Part shown: in pieces, positions 54,001-64,000 of the stretch
How the letters are laid out: the number at the start of each line of letters is the position of its first letter
Numbering within the stretch: the stretch's first letter is position 1
From: Hevea brasiliensis
Taxonomy: Eukaryota; Streptophyta; Magnoliopsida; Malpighiales; Euphorbiaceae
Assembly (NCBI RefSeq): GCF_030052815.1
Contig: NC_079502.1
Span: 7,654,103 to 7,718,102 of the forward strand
Direction: 5' to 3'
DNA length: 64,000 nt
Notes under the pieces: generated by a model
Database searches by the model: none
Seen by the model: the letters and a program-made list of their open reading frames with translations, nothing else
What the model was told of the DNA's origin: nothing
Program-made: the position numbers and the translations under genes

Positions 54001-55110
54001 TGAATATATATTAAAAAACTAAAAAAAAACTTAAAGAACATAAAATTACACTAAATATAATTATATCAGTGTAAAAAATAATCAAATTTTATTTTAAAAA
54101 TTTTAAGTTACTAGTAAATATGTGTTATTAAGTTTTTATTAATAAAAAATTTGAATGAATTAAAATTTGTAATTAGAAAGTTAAAAATTTTTAAGATTTC
54201 TTTCTAATAATTAATTGTTTGGCAAATATTGATCTCTTATTTGGTCTAATCTTTCTCACGAGGTAAATAATTTGTTATGTATTAATATTTTCGGTATTAA
54301 CTTATGCTACATATTTTTTTTCCTCTTTTTCTCGCTTGTTTTATAGATAATATTTTTTATATTTTTTTAATTTTTAGGTACTGAAAAAATAGTTAATGAA
54401 AAATATTTTTTATTAAAAGAAAAATTAAATTATTTTAAAAAAAAATAATTTTCTATTTTTAAAAAATGAAACCGTTTTTTATTTTCTAAACTTTGATAAT
54501 TTTATTGAAATGTGATAATACTTATAAATAAATAATGTAAATATATATTGTTAATTTAATATTACAACTAAATAAAGTCATTTTTTATTTTATAAACTTT
54601 AATAATTTTATTAAAATATGAAAACACTTATACATAAATAATATAAAAATATATCATTAATTTAATATTACAATTAAATAATAAAAAGTATTTTAATAAA
54701 TTTTTTATTTTAAAAATATTTTTTATTATAAAAAAATATTTTTCATATATAAATTATTTTTTTTTAAATAAACAAAAACTTAGTTGTATAAAAAAATGTA
54801 TTATAATGCAAATCAAATGGAAATATTACTCATCATATTTAAAATGGATAAGTACACCTATTTATATTAGAATATTAAGTGTATTTATATATTTTCAGTG
54901 TAAAATAAGATTTTAACTCATATTTTCTCGGATGACAATATATACATACATATATTTATTTTTCCAATTTTGTTAATTTAATTGCATTTTTATAGTATTA
55001 TATTTATAATATTATAATTTATATAATTAAGTGAATATATTTTTATCTATTTACTATACTCTAAATACATGATAAAAAGAAATTTAAAAATTTCAATATA
55101 CATTGATTTA
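54001..55110. other. AT-rich intergenic region
   Basis: No gene or clear repeat terminus is seen. Many short A/T runs. Confidence 0.6.
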
Positions 55111-55835
55111 CACTATAAAAAAAAATCAGTTTTGTAATCAATTATTACAATTAACCGAAATCGATTATTATTAACAATCAATTTTATAACTGATTTGTGA
55201 TTTTAATTTTTCTAGTAAAATAATTAATTTTAAAAAAATTTAGTAATTGATTCTTGTTATTAACAACCGATTTATAATTAGTTGCTAAAATCGATTGCTA
55301 TTAATAATTGGTTACTAAATCAGTTACTAATTGATATTAAAAAAATCTTTGATATATAATTAATAACCGATTATACTTATAATCAATTGCTATTAGTAAC
55401 TGATTAAGAAATCGATTGTTAAAATTTATTACTAACAATAATCGATTTTAAAATTGATTGTTGATAGCAACCGATTTCCTAAATCGATTGCTAAATTAAA
55501 TAATTATTTTAATTAGCTCAGGAGTTAGCAATCAATTCAGTTATAAAAATTTAGCAATCGATTTGTAATTATTTGCTAAAATCGGTTATTGTTTACAATC
55601 AATTTCTTGTCGTTGCTAATAACAATCGATTTTTATAGCCAATTGTAAATTGATTGCTAAACATTTTTCTCATAAAATTCCTGCCTTTTTTTTTATTTGC
55701 AACCTATTTGCAAAATCAATTATTATTGATAAATTGCTTTTACAACCAATTGCAAATCGGTTGTAAAATTTTCCATTTTAAAATTTCTGTTAAATTTTTA
55801 AAAGAAATTAGTAACCGACAATCGATTGCTAATTC
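55111..55835 (+). mobile_element. CACTA-like terminus with subterminal motif array
   Basis: It begins CACTATAAAAAAAAATCAG, very like plant CACTA (En/Spm, CMC) termini. About 14 cores of the AATCGATT / AACCGATT / AATCGGTT type follow, in both orientations and often as TTGCTAA or TTAGCAA neighbours. Such arrays normally bind the CACTA transposase. No transposase is visible. A possible far end ACTAGTG at 57262-57268 (reverse complement CACTAGTAAAAAAAAATTAG) matches the terminus well. However, the 3-bp flanks (TTA and ATT) do not match and no array lies inside it. A one-ended fragment is therefore also possible. Confidence 0.6.
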
Positions 55836-58038
55836 ACTTATATAAACTATTACTCATTTTTACCCCCACTACTCATTTTATTTCTCCCTACTTTTTTTTT
55901 TCTCTTTCTTCCATTTTCTCTCTTTTTTTTCATCTTCTTTTTTATTCTCATTTTTTTGACATATTTTCTTTTTCACTTTTTTTTCTTATCTATCTTTTTC
56001 ATTATTTTTTTTATTTCTCATATATTTTCTTCATCATCTTTTTTTTTCTCGTCTTTTTTCTTTTTCATCTTCTTTTTTTCTATTTTTTGTTTAATTTATT
56101 TTTTTTGCATAAAATAAAAATTTTTGCATAAATATATCATCATAATAAATTAATTCTTAATAACTAATTAAATTTAGTCTTTTTTTTATCATAACACCAT
56201 ATTATCATCATTGTATTATGCTCTTAATTAAATTAGTTAAAATTTTGAAAAAAAAAATAAAATTAATAATATATATTGTTTTAGTCAATTAAAATATCAT
56301 AAATAAAATATAATAAATATAATATGAAAATACAGATTGTTTATTTTAAAAATTAAGTTTTATTTTAATATATCGTAATAGCAGCTTATTATTATTATTA
56401 TTATTATTATTATTTCACTCACTCACAACATTCCATTTATATACATCTATCTTATTATATATTGATAATTAAACATATGAAACAAATAATTACCATATTA
56501 CTAAAGATCACATATGCAATTGCTAATTTATCTAAATTAATAACCAATTAATTGGGCCTCACTTTTTAAGGATGCACACTTAGAGGGTATTTGTCTAATT
56601 ATATTCTACTTTCACTTGAATATAATTTTTTTGGGTAAATTTAATAAAAAATTTAATTATGTATAATTTAATTATAAGTAGGATTAATAATTTTAAATTC
56701 ATATAAATTCTAAAATTAGTTTAAATAATAAAAATGTTAAATAAATTAATTTTTAATAACCAATTAAATTTAATTCTTTGTTTATGATATAGATTATAAA
56801 TTAATTGTATTTTTTTTCACTTATTAATTTCTTATTTTAGCTAATTACTTTTTATAAAATTTTATAATAATTGAAGTTAAGTATAAGTAAGACTAAAAAT
56901 TTTAAATTTATATAAACTCTAGGATTAAGTATTTTAAATTTATATAAATATTAAAATTAATTTAAATAATAAAAATATACTTGTAATTAATTTAAAGAAT
57001 GAATAACATTTTTTACAAAGCCAATATTCCCCCCTTCCCACATTTATATATAATATAGATTTTGTTATCATGCAGCCCTTTTTATTTATACAGTATAAGG
57101 ATATATTCATAATTTAAATCTTTATATTCTTTCTTCAAAATAAATAGAAATTTTTTAGAAAATATAATTTTCATTTTTTTTCTTTTTCTTAAAATAAATA
57201 AAGCATTAAACGCAAAACTTCACGTTTTAAAAAATTAATAATATTAAGCTAATTTTTTTTTACTAGTGATTATGCTTTTCCTTTCTTTTTTATTAAGGAA
57301 AGTTCAATGGCCATTCATTGATAGGAATATATTGCATTTAGACATAAATAATTAAGGTTTTTTATTCTTTTACAAAAAAAAATAATAATAAAAGACCAGA
57401 GAGGATCTTAACTTATAAATTGATTTGACCATCTTAAAATTTTAAAAATAAAATTATCTATTTATTTATAACATTTTTTGAGCTTATAAATTAAAAAAAA
57501 ATAGAGAGGATTAAATTTTTATTTTAATACTTATAATATAGTTTGACTAAATATTTTACCATATTATTTTTGTTTAATTTTTAAAATTTCATCACATATT
57601 TTATTTAATATATTTTTAGTCATTTTAATAAGAAAATATGTTTATAAGTTATTTTTTTATCAAATATATCAACTACTTATTAACTTTTTAAAATTTTAAA
57701 TACTTATAAATTCGAATTAACTTATAAACATTAGATACTTATGAGTTAATCTTTATAAATTAAACCAAACACTCTTTATACCATACTTTAATGGGAATAA
57801 GTAATCTCAAATATATCATGAAATAATATTGGAAATTTAGAGAAATTCTTTGGACTAATCATCTTGCAAAGCTTGATGTCTCAAAAATGACAAATTTCAA
57901 ATTTGGGATGTATATATTTTTCTTTTTAGTTTTTATTTATTTAGTTGGTTTTCCTCGTTTTCATTTACAACTTATTTTATTATTGAAATTTAAACCTAAG
58001 CCACATCATTCTCCAAAAACTAATCAAATTATATATTT
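55836..58038. other. AT-rich intergenic region with pyrimidine tract
   Basis: A T/C-rich stretch lies at 55860-56100 and an (ATT) tract near 56388-56415. TAACCAATTAAATTTA-type repeats occur near 56155 and 56757. No coding sequence is supported. Confidence 0.6.
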
Positions 58039-58418
58039 AAGTCATGTTCGGCAATATTAATTATTCTAATAACTGTTAGCTATTTTAAAAATTATAAGCT
58101 ATTTTAGTAACTGTCAGCTGCTTTATTAGCTGTCAATGATTAGTTATTTATTTAGTTATTTAAAGCAAAAATGCTTATTAAAAATAGCTATTTGATATTG
58201 TTAAATGTAAAAATAGTAGCATCATCTTATTAACCTGGTCAAAATATTCTCTCAACCTCTAAAAACTATGAGGGATAGCATTTCATAAATTATTCCCTCA
58301 ATCACTAAATATTACTATAAATATTATGTCATCAAACAATATAAATAAGAGTTATAATATTTTGATCATAATTAAAACATTAAATATTATCTTAAAAATT
58401 ATTACCGAATATGGTCTT
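58039..58418. mobile_element. MITE-like TIR element
   Basis: The left end AAGTCATGTTCGGCAAT is mirrored by the right end, whose reverse complement reads AAGACCATATTCGGTAAT. About 380 bp, non-coding, AT-rich inside. The target duplication is unclear. Confidence 0.5.
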
Positions 58419-58744
58419 ACAATCCTCACTCCTCACAAATTAATAATATCTCATGCCACACAATATAGTTGAATTTCAATTAGCAAATCAAATATCTCAG
58501 TCATTATTTTATTGCTAAAATTGAAATTAATATTAAAATATAAAGCTTAAATTAAAAAATTAATTAAAATTAAAAATATACATAAGGATTTGGACGTTTT
58601 ATCATTTTGAATTAAACTTTTTTAAAAATTAAATTTAACATATTTTAATCATAAAACTTTAAAATTAAATAATATTTTTAATTATTTTTTAAAATAATAT
58701 TAAAATGATATCATCAATTTAACATTATGAATCAATCTCAAATT

Positions 58745-59215
58745 AAGCCTTTGTTTGGATATGTAGAATGGGGAGAGAAAATAAAATAATTAATGGAAAA
58801 TAAAATGAGATTATCATTTTTTTTTTTGGAATTAAAAGAAAAATAATGAGAAAAAGAAAAATAATATTTATTTTACTCTTATTATTTTTTCTCCAATTTA
58901 AAGAGAAAATAAATTAATCAAGAGGAAAAAGTGTACTTGGTTAGAAAAATTACTTATATATCCCTGTCTCTTCATTTCAACCTTTTAAATAATTTATAAA
59001 ATTGAGAGTAAAATAATAAATTAAAAAAAACATTACTAGTTTTTTCCTCTCTTATTTCTTTTCAAACAAGAGAAAATAAATTTTATTTTCCTTCTCCTCA
59101 TTTTTTTTCTTCTATTCTCAAACAAAATGAAAAAAAAATTAAAATATAAAAAAAAAAATTTCCTTTCTTTATTTTCCTTACTTCCCCATTTTGCATAAGA
59201 ACATAGCATAAATAA
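58745..59215. repeat. Possible MITE-like repeat with purine-rich arms
   Basis: GTTTGGATATGTAGAATGGG near the left is partly mirrored by TTCCCCATTTTGCAT near 59183. The interior has inverted GAGAAAATAAA / TTTATTTTC pieces. The ends are not precisely defined. Confidence 0.35.
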
Positions 59216-59229
59216 AAAGTTGGGGTTGA

Positions 59230-59502
59230 TAGGGGTGAACAGATTTCAGTTCAAACTAAAAAATTAAATTGAACTGAATCTATTTAGTTCAATCGATTCG
59301 GTTTTAAGATTCAATCGGTTTGATTTTATATTATAAAAATTTCAGTTATTTTGATTCGGTTCGGTTTTGAAGAGAAAAAATCAGTTAAACCGAACCGAAT
59401 TAAATAATAATTTTATATATTCAAATCGAATCAAATCAAATCAAATCGATTTATTTTTATAGAGAATTTATGAATTATATTTAATTATATATATATAAAT
59501 TG

Positions 59503-59541
<39 letters not shown>

Positions 59542-59788
59542 TGTTTAATTTCATTGATTAGTGATTATTAAGTTCAAACTAAAATTAAAATTAGATTAAA
59601 TAATTTAAAAATTAAGTCTAAATTAAAAAATTAATTAAAAATCAAATCTAATTAATTTGAACCAAACCGAATCAAAATATATCAATTCGATTTGATTCGA
59701 TTTTCATCTATTTTGATTTAATTCAATTCTTAAAATATATAATTTAATTTTTATAATTTAATTCAATTTAAATCGAATACCCACCCTA
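59230..59788. repeat. TIR repeat rich in GGTTCGGTT / AACCGAAC, copy 1
   Basis: It starts TAGGGGTGAACAG and ends ACCCACCCTA, inverted ends. The inside is near-palindromic with CGGTTCGGTTTTGAAG and AAACCGAACCGAATT. A TA microsatellite lies at about 59511-59536. A second copy lies at 61302-61822. Non-coding. Confidence 0.6.
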
Positions 59789-60899
59789 GTGATTGACATA
59801 ATATATCACAATATGTGACGCACGGAAATAATATTATTTTTAAGAATAGCAACGGGTGAAGATCTCTACCCTCATTGGCATTGCATAAGAAATCGGTCTC
59901 AAAGCAGGTACTTTTTCACTGAGGAGCAGTTGCCTAACAGGGATTTTTATAATTTTTTTATTATATTTTGTTAATCATAGTATTTAAATATATAATGTAT
60001 TATTATCAAGCAGATTTGGATTAAGAGACCTTCTTTCCATTTTTACCCCACACAGCATCACAATCAAATAGAATTGCAGAAAAATAATCGAGCACATAAT
60101 AAATCGAATTGAGTTTAAAAATAATTATTATCTCTAATTATTTCCAGCGGTGATGTTCTATTAGTACATAATTTTATAAGTCCTAATGAATAAAAATTTA
60201 TTTTTTTTTTCAATTTTAATAAAAATTTTTAATATTTGTTTTAATTTTAAGAGTTAAGTTATTTAATAAACGAAAAAATATATAAAATCACTAATATAGA
60301 TTAGAAAAAAAAATATTTTCTTTAATGGAATTTATGTCTTTCAATAAAAAATTATGAATTAAAAATTTAATTTAACTTGAATAATTTTGAATGCAAATGA
60401 TCAAATTATTAAAATAAAAATTAATGCTAAAATTTGAAGATAAAATTATTCAAGTTAAAAATTATATTCAAAATGAAAAATGTGTGTAAATATTTAAATA
60501 ATTTTTGCATCTTAATTATAAGAGATGTTTTAAAAATAATAAATGATATTTCCCAATCTTTATAACATAAATCTTAAGATATATTTAATGTAATTCATTT
60601 AATAGCAGATAATATTTGCAAAACTTTACCATTTAATATCAACTACAAAAATATATTAAGGAGAAGGGAATTCTGATTCGATTATTAAAAAGATAGCCAT
60701 AAATTTTGAAGGAATTAATTTTTTTAAAACCGTAAAATAAATATAAAAGGATATAAATAAATAAATAAATTACAAAATTATTTTTTCAAATTAAGAAAAA
60801 AAAGGATGGTATCAGAAAGTGAAATCATTTTGTAAAAAATGCAAGAAATAAATTGACATATTATTATATTGGAAGGTAAATATATAAATGTTTTATTTT
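59789..60899. other. AT-rich intergenic region
   Basis: Nothing recognisable. Confidence 0.6.
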
Positions 60900-61109
60900 T
60901 TATTTTATTGTTATTATTATTATTTTAATTAAAAAAATATGAACAGATATAAATTTGGCTCTTGGAGGATGGTTGGGTTGGAGGATAATTGAGTCCGTGT
61001 AATAGCATAATTGTAGAACATGGTTGCAAAAGAAGGGACAAATTGGGAAAAATGGAGAAAGTTGAGGGTAGGCAAAATTGTGGAGGGGAAGAATTAATAC
61101 TGTGTTGGT

Positions 61110-61185
61110 TGGCCACCGACGAGTTCTGATTGGTTGGACGGCCTGCCATATAATGTCCTGCCACCTAGATATTATATATCCCCAT
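61110..61185 (+). promoter_or_regulatory. Orphan promoter-like patch
   Basis: Within a less AT-rich island (about 60950-61200), read left to right: ACCGAC (61115-61120, a DRE/CRT-type core), ATTGGTT (61129-61135, an inverted CCAAT box) and TTATATAT (61172-61179, TATA-like). No coding exon follows within the window. It may be a promoter remnant or chance. Confidence 0.25.
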
Positions 61186-61301
61186 TGCAATTCTATGTCA
61201 GTATCTAATCAATCATCAAATAATAATTAAGCATAAAAGAATAATAATTATTTTAAATATATTGATTAAATTATTATAACATGAAATTATTATTGTATAA
61301 C

Positions 61302-61822
61302 TAGGGATAAGTATTATTTAATTTAAATAAATTAAATCAAATTAAATTATTGTAATTTGATAATTCGATTTAATTTTTATGATAATTTGATTCGATTCGA
61401 TTTGATTTTATATTTTAAGAATTTTAATTATTTCAGTTTGATTCAATTTTAGAGAAAAAATAATTGAACCGAATCGAATTGAGTTATTTTATTAATTTTT
61501 AAATTGATTTATTTTTATAAAAAATTTATGAATTATATGTCATTTTATTTATATAAATTATTTAATTTCATTGATTAATGATTATTAGATTTAAATCAAG
61601 ATCAAAATTATACAAAATAATTTAAAAATTAAATCTAAATTAAAAATTTTAATAAAATTAAAAAATTGATTAGTTCAAATTAAATTAAAATAAAATAATT
61701 TGATTCGATTCAATTTTTTATTTATTTTGATTTAATTTAATTTTTAAAATATAATCATTCAATTAATTTAATTTTAATTATTTAATTCCATTTAATTTAA
61801 TTTAAAAGAAATGCTCAACTAC
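61302..61822. repeat. TIR repeat, copy 2
   Basis: It begins TAGGGATAAGTATT and ends near AAATGCTCAACTACAG. Its interior aligns with copy 1 (for example TTTAATTTCATTGATTA, then GATTATTA and TTTAAAAATTAA). It is more decayed than copy 1. Confidence 0.5.
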
Positions 61823-61894
61823 AGTATAATTTTTCCCCGCCACGCTCACTTCCGTTTACCTTCATAGCCCCACGTAATGTAATTACTATTTTAT

Positions 61895-62131
61895 TTTATT
61901 TTATTTTTTTGTCCTATCGAAGAAGAAGGAATATTACTAAAGAAATAACAGAGATACAAGGACAAAGCCCACTAACTGAAAACACAGTGCTACATCATCA
62001 AAACCCAAGTCTAGATACATAAATTCAAAGCATACAAACATGGAGTCTTAGGACTAACCGAGCGACAGACCTGAAGACGGTGAATTGGAAGCAGAGGAAG
62101 GAATGAAGTATATTGTGCCAAAAAAAAAAAA
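61895..62131 (-). repeat. Possible 5'-truncated retroposon
   Basis: On the minus strand a balanced-composition segment ends in an A-rich tail, GACAAAAAAATAAAATAAAA, and is flanked by AATAGT on both sides (near 61886 and 62133). This shape fits a truncated LINE-like or processed insertion. No coding domain is seen, and the T run at the far end complicates it. Confidence 0.3.
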
Positions 62132-62139
62132 AACTATTA

Positions 62140-64000
62140 TGCTAATGGCGAAGTAAAAAAAAAATTAATTATTTAAATTAACTTTAAGTTTTAACTAAAT
62201 TTAAAATTTTTAATGATACTTAACTTTTATTTAATTAAGTTTTTTTATTGTAATTTAAAATAAAATTTTATAAAAAATTAATTAAAATTAGAAATTCTTA
62301 TTTAAAAAATCGTGATTTTATTTTTTTTTAAAGTAAATTACTTAAATAGTGAAATTTGTTTATAGTTAGAATTTTAATAATTCAACATTTATTTATAAAT
62401 AATTGAAATATATTTATAATTTTTTTTCGGATTTCACAAGTAATCCTAAACTAAATAAAATTCTATTTATAAATAAATTTTATAAATTTAATTTATTTTT
62501 TTTAAATTAGTATATTTTATTTAATAATTTTTTATTGATATTTTATTTTACTTTTGAATTTCATTTCAAATTATTGTTTTATATTTTTTTTAGTTATTAT
62601 GGAAAATAATATATATTTTACTGAGTTAAATAAAATTATTACTTAAAAATAATTATTACTTAAAAATATTCAAATTAAAAAGAAATTAAATTTTCATATT
62701 TTATAACAACTTTAAATTAAAACTAAAATTTAATTTAAATTTTGAGAAATAAAATACATATTTTTTCTCTATACCCTCTTCTTTCTTTCTCTCTTGCCCT
62801 TCCATATCTTTTTTTTTTTCCGCAATAATCAACATGTTTATATTATTTTATAATAAATTTATATTTATCCTTAATTTATTATATTATCGCTTCCTTTAAA
62901 AGGATTTAGTTACCTCTTTTATAGGGATTCAGCATCTTTAAATTACGAGAATTTATTGTTTTCTCCTTTGCAAGTGTATCTTTCTTTTTTATTATGAAGT
63001 TCTTAGATATTTAATTTTATTATTTGGACAGGACTACAATAATAAGGAGTATAAATTTTTTATTCACGAGAATATAAAAATTTGAAAGTTTACAGATCGG
63101 ATATTAATAAATTTTTTATTGATAGATTATCACCGCTATGAAGTTCTTAAAACTAAGATAATTGATATTATATTTTGTATAAATAATTTATTTTAAATTT
63201 CGTATGTAAAATTAAAGTATTATGAAATTTTATATTTCAATTTTATATTTTGTCTCCATTCATATTTTATTTTCTCAAAAAAAAAAGTTATTTAAATATT
63301 CTATATGAGAGGATGAATTTATAAAAGTGCAAATGAGGGAATAAATTTATGAAAGGATAAAATATTTTTAATTTTTAAAATAATTTTTATATTAAAAATA
63401 ATTATAATATTAGCACTGTATTCCAAATTAACTATTCTTATTAAAATTTATAAAATTTCTTACTCGATTTAAAAAAATTCTCAAATACACACTTTTATAA
63501 AAATGCATAATCTTCAATTTTTATGCTACTTAATAATACAATATTCTATTTATGTATGAAAGTATATTTAAAAAAAAATAATCATGAAAGTATATTTAAA
63601 AAAAAATAATCATAATATTTAAAAACTATATAATCTTATTTTTCAAATAAAAACTATATAATCTTAAATTTATTGAATTACAAATTAATATATTCTTAAA
63701 CATACCAATTAAAAATCATTAGACATAAGTACCATCTCTTAATGTTGGTTTAGTATAATACAATAATACATTTGCTGCAATATATTATACAAGATTTTTC
63801 TTTAATTTTGGATTTTTTTTATTTTAATTTTTTATGTAATAAAATATTTTTTTATATCTATTTTATGATTTATAAAAAATTAATTATTTTGAGTTTATGA
63901 CTTTTTTTTAATAATATCTTTTAAATATTGAATTGAGTTATCTCCTATTACTGCATCTAAGTAAAATTTAGATTTTATTAAATTGATATATTACAATTTT
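62140..64000. other. AT-rich intergenic region to window end
   Basis: No gene, RNA or mobile-element terminus recognised. A tandem pair of about 28 bp (GTATATTTAAAAAAAAATAA core) lies near 63560-63612. Confidence 0.6.

Noticed and set aside
55826..56131. Open frame of about 100 codons rich in Phe, Leu and Ser
   Set aside because: It is a translation of a T/C-rich low-complexity tract. No start context or family.
60900..61190. 96-codon minus-strand open frame
   Set aside because: No family features, ends in low-complexity Ile/Lys, and overlaps the promoter-like patch.

Overview
The window is nuclear DNA of a flowering plant, most likely a eudicot. Evidence: intron-containing genes with GT-AG splicing, plant-type protein families, very AT-rich intergenic DNA, dinucleotide microsatellites, and LTR retrotransposons primed by initiator tRNA-Met. 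The species cannot be fixed from the sequence alone. I found no bacterial-type system, CRISPR array, gene cluster or clearly new machinery.

The genes lie in the left 24 kb. Four were rebuilt exon by exon with frame-consistent junctions. NRPB10 (minus strand, 758-3581, 4 exons, 71 aa) is a subunit shared by RNA polymerases I, II and III. An FHA2-like forkhead-associated nuclear protein (plus, 4556-10475, 3 exons, 331 aa) lies head-to-head with it across about 0.8 kb. A small Tim17/22-like (PRAT-like) membrane protein (minus, 11487-13880, 4 exons, 196 aa) lies tail-to-tail with FHA2. A divergent single-AP2 transcription factor related to Arabidopsis At4g13040 (minus, 16344-22242, 6 coding exons, 232 aa) has an extra non-coding first exon near 23.75-23.87 kb. 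The introns carry small DNA transposons: a nested foldback structure in FHA2 intron 1, with a 773-bp element inserted in one arm, a CAGTGTTGT-ended hAT-like element in the AP2 gene, and MITE-like repeats in the other two genes.

From about 25 to 53.6 kb the DNA is a retrotransposon nest of one LTR family and a relative. A complete but coding-dead Ty3/gypsy chromovirus of Tekay/Del type (27260-37307, minus) has two 2590-bp LTRs and TAACT target duplications. Solo LTRs lie at 37934-41466 (TGATT), 41979-45481 (TTCTA) and 46920-53571 (TTAAA, opposite orientation). The last is interrupted by a related solo LTR at 48438-51603. Removing the 41979 solo LTR joins two less AT-rich stretches (41467-41978 and 45482-46170) that look like organelle-derived, possibly mitochondrial, DNA.

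The right end (53.6-64 kb) is extremely AT-rich with no convincing gene. It holds a CACTA-like terminal array of about 14 inverted and direct AATCGATT-type cores, several MITE-like repeats, an orphan promoter-like patch near 61.1 kb and a possible truncated retroposon near 62 kb.

The genes do not form a pathway. NRPB10, FHA2 and the AP2 factor are all nuclear transcription or chromatin proteins, but nothing in the sequence shows that they are co-regulated.
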